DNA of 21,057 bases, taken from the NCBI GenBank assembly GCA_031272615.1, contig JAISTL010000266.1, positions 1 to 21,057 of the forward strand, given 5' to 3'. The DNA comes from Methylobacteriaceae bacterium. GTDB lineage: Bacteria; Pseudomonadota; Alphaproteobacteria; Rhizobiales; Beijerinckiaceae. The position numbers and the translations under genes are program-made. A model generated the notes under the pieces. That model did no database searches and was not told where the DNA came from. It worked only from the letters and a program-made list of their open reading frames with translations. Positions 15,272 through 21,057 of the stretch are shown piece by piece (positions within the stretch are counted from its first letter, which is position 1; each line of letters starts with the position of its first letter).

Positions 15272-15905
15272 CCGTTATGTGCGCGCTCTCAACGAAACCC
15301 TTTTGATGGTGGGCGTCTCCAGCGTCATTGCCATCACCTGCGGCCTGCTGCTGGCGGTGACTCTCGTCGTCACCGCGCCCGGCGGACTCTACCCGAAACC
15401 CACTTTCAACAAGGGTCTCTCAATTATCGTCAACATGTTCCGCTCGGTGCCGTTCATCATCCTGCTGGTGGCGCTCATCCCCTTCACCCGTTTTGTCGTC
15501 GGAACAACGCTTGGAACCTGGGCGGCCATCGTGCCGTTGTCCATCAATCTCATTCCGTTTTACGCGCGCATCGTTCAGGTCAGCCTGCTGGAAGTCGACA
15601 AGGGCCTCATCGAGGCGGCCCACGCCATGGGGCTGAAGCGCCGCCACATCATCTGGCACGTGCTGTTGGCGGAATCCCTTCCGGCGATTATCGGCGGCAT
15701 GACGGTATGCGTCGTGGTGATGATCGGGTCTTCCGCCATGGCCGGGGCGGTAGGCGCCGGCGGTCTCGGCGACCTGGCCATCCGCTACGGCTATGAACGC
15801 TATGAAACCAAAGTACTATTTGACATCATCATCATTCTCATCGTCATGGTCACCATCGTCCAGTTTACCGGCGAAAAACTGGCGCGATTGGTCGATCATC
15901 GCTGA
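15252..15905 (+). CDS. metI: MetI-family ABC transporter permease
   Basis: A 217-residue inner-membrane permease with about five hydrophobic helices (roughly 16-40, 56-78, 86-108, 148-172, 187-206). The cytoplasmic coupling (EAA) loop EAAHAMGLKRRHIIWHVLLA is at 121-140. GAGGLGDLAIRYGYERY (169-185) is characteristic of MetI. The ATG at 15252 lies inside the 3' end of metN (20-nt overlap), with GAAGG 9 nt upstream. It forms the transmembrane pore of the importer with MetN and MetQ. The next gene, a methyltransferase, follows after 69 bp on the same strand. Confidence 0.93.
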   Translation: MSLTMFDRYVRALNETLLMVGVSSVIAITCGLLLAVTLVVTAPGGLYPKPTFNKGLSIIVNMFRSVPFIILLVALIPFTRFVVGTTLGTWAAIVPLSINLIPFYARIVQVSLLEVDKGLIEAAHAMGLKRRHIIWHVLLAESLPAIIGGMTVCVVVMIGSSAMAGAVGAGGLGDLAIRYGYERYETKVLFDIIIILIVMVTIVQFTGEKLARLVDHR

Positions 15906-15974
15906 TGCCCCGGACATTCGAGGCGACTCCACTGCCGCCGATTTGCTCAACACGAGAAAACACAGGAAAATACC

Positions 15975-16970
15975 ATGACATCACCTGACAGCGGCACGGA
16001 TATCCCGCCCGGAACACTGCTGAATATCGACGCCTCCCGCTATCTGGGAGTGGCTCCCATCCGGCGGGTTGCGCCTGACTGGCGTATCGTCGTCACTGAA
16101 CGCACCTTTCCGCCGCGCCCGGACAATCCGCAGGCCGACTGGCTTCCCACCATCGTTGTGCCGGCGTTGAAACTCATCGTGGAAGATCGCGGACCGGCGC
16201 GCGCCTTCGCTTCCATCGGCACCGGAACGGGGGTGGATATTCTGGCGGGCATAGAGCTGCTCGGCGCCGAAGTGGTCGGGGCCACCGACGTCTTCCCCGA
16301 TATCACCGATGCCGCCGAATGGAACATCCGGCAGAATCTGCTGCCGGAACACCCGGTGGAGGTGCATGTCGGGCACGGCGACCTGCTGGAACCCCTCGCC
16401 GGTAAGGGATTGAAATTCGATATCATCTACGAGAACCTGCCCAATATCCCGTTGCCCGAAACCGCCGGCTCTCTGGAAATCAGGCGCAATTCCTCGAATT
16501 TCGTGCCGCCCCGCCCGGAGGAGGTGCCGCAGTTTGCCCGTGACTGGTTTCTTGCCCTGCATTACATCGCCCTGCTTCAGGCCCGGGAATTCCTCACGGA
16601 CGACGGGTTCGTCATTTCGACCCTCGGCGCGCGTATCCCTTTGGAGTATCTTGAACGCCTGTCCCGTGCCGCCGGGCTTGCACCGAGCTTTCTTTATTAT
16701 TCCTGGAAAGCCCAAGCCGGAGGTGAAGAGGTTCTTCCTTCCTACACCGGTTTTGAAGCCGCGGGTCTCGGGCCGTTTTACTATTACCCCGTTGACGCGC
16801 TGGAAAAAGCTTTTAATGGTGTGACGGCGCGGGAATCGGGAGTACGGGCTCTCGACATCGAAAAGGAACTGCTGCCCCATCGTCTCACCGCAACCCAGGC
16901 GTGGGAGGCATACCGTAACGGCCATCGTATCGGTCATACGGTGGCAGTGTTGAAATCGGCACGGGAGTAA
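15975..16970 (+). CDS. Class I SAM-dependent methyltransferase, possibly S-methyltransferase-like
   Basis: A 331-residue Rossmann-fold methyltransferase. Motif I is FASIGTGTGVDILAGIELLG (78-97), followed by VVGATDVFPD (100-109). The post-fold active-site loop is FDIIYENLPNIPLP (148-161), an N/D-P-P-Y-like variant. From memory, the C-terminal pattern (LPSYTGFEAAG near 254-264, and AWEAYRNGHRIGHTVAVL at 309-326) recalls the methyltransferase part of plant methionine S-methyltransferase, which has AWxYxxxGxxIxH near its end. This suggests, but does not prove, methylation of a sulfur amino acid. AGGA lies 7 nt before the ATG. It sits 3 nt ahead of a DMSP-lyase-like cupin, and after a Met-type importer. 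An N- or O-methyltransferase cannot be excluded. Confidence 0.8.
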   Translation: MTSPDSGTDIPPGTLLNIDASRYLGVAPIRRVAPDWRIVVTERTFPPRPDNPQADWLPTIVVPALKLIVEDRGPARAFASIGTGTGVDILAGIELLGAEVVGATDVFPDITDAAEWNIRQNLLPEHPVEVHVGHGDLLEPLAGKGLKFDIIYENLPNIPLPETAGSLEIRRNSSNFVPPRPEEVPQFARDWFLALHYIALLQAREFLTDDGFVISTLGARIPLEYLERLSRAAGLAPSFLYYSWKAQAGGEEVLPSYTGFEAAGLGPFYYYPVDALEKAFNGVTARESGVRALDIEKELLPHRLTATQAWEAYRNGHRIGHTVAVLKSARE

Positions 16971-16973
16971 CCC

Positions 16974-17600
16974 ATGGACGCCCTGACGGCGGAGAGCTTG
17001 ACCAACCTTGTGGATGCTGTGACCGGCCGGTATGCGGCCAAAGGCGGCGAATCCGAGCGCATCCGGCGGGAAATTGCCCTGGTGCTGGGCCATGTCCGCG
17101 AAGCGCGGCAACGACCGCCCTCGGTGCGCCGGTTTGAGCGCCACGGTGTGACGGACTACGTCGACCAGGCCGTTGCCGCCGCCCGCAAAACCGCGCCGGA
17201 GCTGGCGGCGACGCTGGAGCCCGTCGCCGCTGAACTCTATTGGCGCTACGGCTATTCACCGCGCCCGGACGCGCCGGGCCTGGAAAATGCCATGGCGTGG
17301 ACGGAACTTGTCGGGCCCGGGCACTACTGGCATTCCGATGATGTCTGTCTCGGCCTGACGTTGATTGCGCCGCACAACCTCTACCCCGACCATTATCATC
17401 CGGCGGTGGAGCTTTATACGGTGGTGGCGGGGGAATCCGACTGGACTCTGGAAGGCGTGACCACGCGGCGGTTTCCCGGTGACCGCATCCTGCATGAAAA
17501 AAACGCCGTCCACGCCATGCGCAGTTTCGATGAACCGCTGCTCGCCATCTACTCATGGACCGGCGACGTGCTCTCGCCGTCCAGGTATGCGGGTTTGTGA
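16974..17600 (+). CDS. Cupin of the DMSP lyase-like (DddQ/DddL) superfamily
   Basis: A 208-residue protein with a helical N-terminal half (about 1-90) and a cupin barrel (about 105-205). The metal-binding pattern is YPDHYHPAVELYTVVAGESD (137-156), giving H140, H142 and E146, with Y148 next to it and the distal histidine H180 in NAVHAM. This HxHxxxExY...H layout and the AGxxxW and LLAIYSWTGD strands are those of dimethylsulfoniopropionate lyases of the DddQ type, which bind iron or zinc and remove dimethyl sulfide by beta-elimination. GGAG lies 6 nt before the ATG; the gap to the methyltransferase is 3 nt, so they are very likely coexpressed. The true substrate could be another sulfonium or an unrelated small acid. 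Confidence 0.75.
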   Translation: MDALTAESLTNLVDAVTGRYAAKGGESERIRREIALVLGHVREARQRPPSVRRFERHGVTDYVDQAVAAARKTAPELAATLEPVAAELYWRYGYSPRPDAPGLENAMAWTELVGPGHYWHSDDVCLGLTLIAPHNLYPDHYHPAVELYTVVAGESDWTLEGVTTRRFPGDRILHEKNAVHAMRSFDEPLLAIYSWTGDVLSPSRYAGL

Positions 17601-17722
17601 ACACTGCAGCGATGATGGCACTGGGCTTGGAACACCTGGACGAAGAGTTTCAAATGACGATTCACCACATCTGAAGCCACCTCCGGTGAGCGCCCGACGT
17701 TTCCCTTTCCCGTATTTTTCAC

Positions 17723-17751
17723 TTGCAAAATATGGGCACGCCCCCCATAGC
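17723..17751 (+). promoter_or_regulatory. Possible obgE promoter
   Basis: TTGCAA (17723-17728) and CATAGC (17746-17751) are separated by 17 bp, just upstream of obgE. Four and three of six matches respectively. The 177-bp gap between the cupin gene and obgE otherwise shows nothing recognisable. Confidence 0.3.
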
Positions 17752-17777
17752 ATGGGCCGCAAAACAAGGGATAGTCC

Positions 17778-18812
17778 ATGAAATTTCTTGATCAGGCCAA
17801 GGTCTATATCCGTTCCGGCGATGGCGGCGCCGGATGCCTGTCGTTCCGCCGGGAAAAGTTCATCGAGTTCGGCGGTCCTGACGGCGGTAACGGCGGCAAT
17901 GGCGGCGATGTGCGGGTGGAGTGTGTCTCGAACCTCAACACCCTGATTGATTATCGTTACCAGCAGCATTTCAAGGCGGCGACCGGCGGCCACGGCATGG
18001 GCAAGAACCGCTCCGGGGCCAAGGGCGCCGACGTGGTGCTCAAAGTGCCCGAAGGCACACAGATTTTCGACGAAGACGGGGAAACCCTGCTGGCCGATCT
18101 CACCGAACCGGGTCAGCAGGTGGTGTTGGCCAAAGGCGGTAACGGCGGTTTCGGCAACGCCCACTTCACCACATCCACCAACCGCGCGCCGCGCCGGGCC
18201 AATCCGGGCCTGCCGGGAGAGGAGCGCTGGATTTGGCTGCGTCTGAAACTGATTGCCGATGTCGGCCTGGTCGGCCTGCCCAATGCCGGGAAATCGACCT
18301 TTCTGTCCGTTGTGTCGTCGGCGCGGCCGAAAATCGCCGATTACCCGTTTACCACCCTGCATCCCGGCCTGGGCGTCGCGTCGGTCTACGGCAGCGATGT
18401 TATCATCGCCGACATTCCCGGGCTGATTGAAGGGGCGCACGAAGGCGCCGGCCTGGGCGACCGGTTTCTCGGACATGTGGAACGGTGCCGGGTGTTGCTG
18501 CACCTGGTGGACGGAACCTGCGAACACGCCGGAAAGAATTATCAAACCGTACGCGGGGAACTGGAAGCCTATGGTCACGGCCTGTCGGAAAAACCGGAAA
18601 TCGTCGCCTTGACCAAAGCCGACGCCCTGGATGCCGAAACCGCGAAAAAACAATTGGAACGGCTGCGGCGGGCTGCTAAAATCAAGCCGTTTCTTCTGTC
18701 GTCGGTTTCCGGTGAACACGTGGACGATGTACTGCGGGCGCTCCACCATGAAATGCAGGCCGTCGCGGAGCAAAGCCGCGAAAACCAACCCGCCGGAGAA
18801 TGGCGGCCGTAA
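17778..18812 (+). CDS. obgE: Obg family GTPase
   Basis: A 344-residue ribosome-associated GTPase needed for 50S maturation and growth control. The glycine-rich Obg domain (1-158) has [15 protein letters not shown] and [14 protein letters not shown]. The G domain has G1 GLPNAGKST (166-174), switch I region YPFTTLHP (189-196), G3 DIPG (212-215), G4 TKAD (279-282) and G5 SSVSG (308-312). The ATG at 17778 has GGGA 6 nt upstream. It heads the obgE-proB-proA series, which is common in alphaproteobacteria. The usual rplU-rpmA upstream neighbours are not here; the importer-methyltransferase-cupin operon takes that position. Confidence 0.97.
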   Translation: MKFLDQAKVYIRSGDGGAGCLSFRREKFIEFGGPDGGNGGNGGDVRVECVSNLNTLIDYRYQQHFKAATGGHGMGKNRSGAKGADVVLKVPEGTQIFDEDGETLLADLTEPGQQVVLAKGGNGGFGNAHFTTSTNRAPRRANPGLPGEERWIWLRLKLIADVGLVGLPNAGKSTFLSVVSSARPKIADYPFTTLHPGLGVASVYGSDVIIADIPGLIEGAHEGAGLGDRFLGHVERCRVLLHLVDGTCEHAGKNYQTVRGELEAYGHGLSEKPEIVALTKADALDAETAKKQLERLRRAAKIKPFLLSSVSGEHVDDVLRALHHEMQAVAEQSRENQPAGEWRP

Positions 18813-18845
18813 CCGGAACCGTTGAGTCTTTGAACTGGACACATC

Positions 18846-19979
18846 ATGAGCGAGCACCCGCACATTCCGAAACTGGAGAGTTTTCATCGAATTGTAGTCA
18901 AAATCGGCTCGGCGTTGCTGGTGGATCAAAACCGCGGCCGGTTGAAACACGCCTGGCTTGCCTCGCTGGTGGAGGATATCGCCGAGCTGATGGGCGGGAA
19001 GCGTGAGGTGATTGTCGTGTCCTCGGGCGCGGTGGCGCTGGGGCGCACGACGCTGAAACTGCCCAAGGGTTCGCTGAAGCTGGAAGAACATCAGGCAGCG
19101 GCGGCCGTCGGACAGATATTTCTGGCGCGCTTCTGGTCGGAAAGCCTTGCTCATCATGACATCACGTCGGGGCAGGTGCTGTTGACGCTGCAGGATACCG
19201 AGGAACGCCGCCGTTATCTCAATGCCCGCGCGACCGTATCACGTTTGGTGGAACTCGGCTGTGTCCCGGTGATCAACGAGAACGATACCGTCGCCACCAA
19301 CGAGATTCGTTATGGTGACAACGATCGCCTCGCCGCCCGGGTCGCCACCATGATCGGCGCGGATTTGCTGGTTTTGTTTTCCGATATCGACGGGCTCTAT
19401 ACCGCGCCGCCCCATCTTGACCCGACCGCCCGGCATATTCCGGTGGTGGAGAAAATTACGCCGGACATCGAAGCCATGGCCGGGGACGCCGCCTCGGAAC
19501 TGTCCCGGGGCGGCATGCGCACCAAAATCGATGCTGCCAAAATCGCCGTCAGCGGCGGCACCCACATGGTGATTGCCGACGGTCGCATCAAGAATCCGTT
19601 GAAAGCCATCCGTTCCGGCGCGCGCTGCTCCTGGTTTCTCACCTCCTCCAACCCGGTGACCGCCCGCAAGGCGTGGTTGGCCGGCGCCCTGGAGCCGCGG
19701 GGAACCTTGGACATCGATGCCGGGGCGTTGAAAGCGTTGCATTCCGGCAAAAGTTTGCTGCCGGTGGGTGTGAAGGGAGTCACGGGCGGGTTCACCCGCG
19801 GCGATGCCGTGGATATCCGGCATAACGGCATAGTTGTCGCCCACGGGCTTGTGGCGTATAACAGCGACGAAGCCCGGGCCATCGCCGGGCGCGCCAGTGG
19901 GGACATCGAAGGGATTCTCGGTTATCCCGGGCGTTCGGAAATGGTACACCGGGATGATCTCGCCGTGGTATCGGGATGA
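18846..19979 (+). CDS. proB: Glutamate 5-kinase with C-terminal PUA domain
   Basis: First enzyme of proline synthesis: phosphorylates L-glutamate to gamma-glutamyl phosphate. The 377-residue protein has an amino-acid kinase domain (about 12-265) with [10 protein letters not shown] (17-26), [30 protein letters not shown] and [12 protein letters not shown], all family signatures. The PUA domain (about 285-370, [14 protein letters not shown] onward) is typical of the long bacterial form. The start at 18846 has only a weak GGA about 7 nt upstream. It is 33 bp after obgE and 20 bp before proA. In the family the enzyme is feedback-inhibited by proline. Confidence 0.97.
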   Translation: MSEHPHIPKLESFHRIVVKIGSALLVDQNRGRLKHAWLASLVEDIAELMGGKREVIVVSSGAVALGRTTLKLPKGSLKLEEHQAAAAVGQIFLARFWSESLAHHDITSGQVLLTLQDTEERRRYLNARATVSRLVELGCVPVINENDTVATNEIRYGDNDRLAARVATMIGADLLVLFSDIDGLYTAPPHLDPTARHIPVVEKITPDIEAMAGDAASELSRGGMRTKIDAAKIAVSGGTHMVIADGRIKNPLKAIRSGARCSWFLTSSNPVTARKAWLAGALEPRGTLDIDAGALKALHSGKSLLPVGVKGVTGGFTRGDAVDIRHNGIVVAHGLVAYNSDEARAIAGRASGDIEGILGYPGRSEMVHRDDLAVVSG

Positions 19980-19999
19980 CAGGAATCGGGAGTGAGACA

Positions 20000-21057
20000 A
20001 TGACAACATCGGTTTCCGCCCTGATGGCCGACATCGGCGTCCGGGCCCGCGCCGCCGCCCGCGATATCGCTCTGGCGGACGGCGCCTTGAAAAACCGCGC
20101 TCTTCATGCCATGGCGCAGCAACTGCGGGACTCCGCTTCGGCAATTCTCGATGCCAACCGCGAAGATCAGGCGGAGGGGACCGCTCTTTCCGAGTCCTTC
20201 CGTGATCGCCTGATGCTGAACGGGAAACGGCTCGAAGCCGTCGCCGCCGGTGTTGACGCCGTTGCCGGGCTTGCCGACCCGGTGGGCCGGGTCCTGGCCG
20301 AATTCCAGCCCGCCAACGGGTTGCGGATTGAGCGCGTCTCGACGCCGCTGGGTGTTGTCGGCGTGATATTCGAAGCGCGTCCCAATGTCACCGCCGATGC
20401 CGGGGCCTTGTGTCTCAAGGCGGGCAACGCCTCCATCCTGCGGTCCGGGTCCTCCAGTTTCCGCACCGCCGCAGCCATTGCGGCGGCGCTGGGGCGGGGC
20501 CTTGAAAGTGTCGGCTTGTCGCCGGATATCATACAGCTGGTTCCGACAAAGGATCGCGATGCCGTCGGCGAGATGCTCAAAGGCCTTTCCGGCAACATTG
20601 ACGTCATTGTTCCGCGGGGCGGCAAAAGCCTGGTGGCGCGGGTTCAGGACGAGGCGCGGGTTCCGGTGTTTTCGCATCTGGAGGGCATCTGTCACACCTA
20701 TGTGCACCAGGCGGCAGACCTCGACATGTCCCTGAAGGTGTTGCGCAACGCCAAGCTGCGGCGCACCGGCATCTGCGGCGCCACCGAAACCCTGCTGGTC
20801 GATGAAGGGTGTGCGCCCACCCACCTGGCGCCGCTGGTTCAAATGCTGCTGGATGCCGGCTGTGAAGTGCGCGGTGACGAACGGACCAGACAGGTCGACC
20901 CCCGGGTCACGCCGGCCGTCGAGGAGGATTGGAGCGCCGAATATCTGGCGGCTGTCATTTCCGCCAAGGTTGTCAAAGACATCCATGAGGCGGTGGACCA
21001 CATCGAGCACTACGGCTCCCACCACACCGACGCCATCATCACCGCCGATGAACAGGC
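20000..21057 (+). CDS. proA: Gamma-glutamyl phosphate reductase (partial, runs off the right edge)
   Basis: Second enzyme of proline synthesis: reduces gamma-glutamyl phosphate to glutamate semialdehyde with NADPH. The first 352 codons are visible (MTTSVSALMADIGVRARAAA onward) of an expected total of about 415-425. Family motifs include TPLGVVGVIFEARPNVTADA, LKAGNASILRSGSSS, the VPRGGKSLV segment, HLEGICHTYV and the catalytic cysteine in RRTGICGATETLLVD. GGGAG lies 7 nt before the ATG at 20000. It is 20 bp downstream of proB, so the two are cotranscribed. The 3' end is outside the window; there is no sign of disruption. Confidence 0.96.
   Translation, partial: MTTSVSALMADIGVRARAAARDIALADGALKNRALHAMAQQLRDSASAILDANREDQAEGTALSESFRDRLMLNGKRLEAVAAGVDAVAGLADPVGRVLAEFQPANGLRIERVSTPLGVVGVIFEARPNVTADAGALCLKAGNASILRSGSSSFRTAAAIAAALGRGLESVGLSPDIIQLVPTKDRDAVGEMLKGLSGNIDVIVPRGGKSLVARVQDEARVPVFSHLEGICHTYVHQAADLDMSLKVLRNAKLRRTGICGATETLLVDEGCAPTHLAPLVQMLLDAGCEVRGDERTRQVDPRVTPAVEEDWSAEYLAAVISAKVVKDIHEAVDHIEHYGSHHTDAIITADEQ

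Noticed and set aside
15981..17144. Minus-strand frame (387 codons) opposite the methyltransferase
   Set aside because: The plus-strand frame has a clear SAM-binding motif and a good ribosome-binding site; the antisense product looks like composition-driven sequence.
17553..19157. Minus-strand frame (534 codons) opposite obgE and proB
   Set aside because: Shadow of two well-conserved genes; no motif, signal peptide or supported ribosome-binding site.

Overview
The window looks like chromosomal DNA of a fairly GC-rich alphaproteobacterium, perhaps Rhodospirillales-like. I base this on gene families and neighbourhoods: obgE-proB-proA, rpsO-pnp, and trpS, nfuA and gpsA on one strand. There are no rRNA or tRNA genes, CRISPR arrays or intact insertion sequences. 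Family names come from recognising motifs by eye; no database search was run.

Layout. Positions 1-1395: a split transketolase (C-terminal subunit cut by the window edge, N-terminal subunit complete) reads leftward. It diverges from a DeoR/GlpR-family sugar-phosphate regulator (1396-2214) across an AT-rich control region with CTTTC repeats. Positions 2240-5117, minus strand: gpsA, nfuA and trpS. Positions 5118-8392, plus strand: a 439-bp leader, rpsO, a hairpin-rich 367-bp spacer, then pnp. Positions 8426-11522, minus strand: a 997-residue autotransporter adhesin with its own strong terminator. Positions 11827-12690, minus strand: an orphan fragment of a P2-type phage tail module. It holds a 5'-truncated gpU-like gene and a tail assembly chaperone E with a probable -1 frameshift to E', and borders AT-rich intergenic DNA on both sides. 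Positions 12783-17600, plus strand: a structured leader followed by a MetQ-MetN-MetI-type importer, a class I SAM-dependent methyltransferase and a cupin resembling the DMSP lyase (DddQ/DddL) superfamily. Positions 17778-21057, plus strand: obgE, proB and proA (proA cut by the window edge).

The most promising candidate for an undescribed system is the importer-methyltransferase-cupin operon. A methionine-family importer could bring in a thioether or sulfonium compound. The methyltransferase (whose C-terminus recalls methionine S-methyltransferase) could turn a thioether into a sulfonium. The lyase-like cupin could then eliminate a volatile sulfide. This pathway is inference; the gene order and motifs are visible.

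Other points of interest are the CCCTTTA slippery heptamer, found in the correct frame between E and a hidden E' frame that lacks a start codon; mutually exclusive stems in the rpsO leader, as expected for S15 autoregulation; and a three-hairpin leader ahead of metQ.
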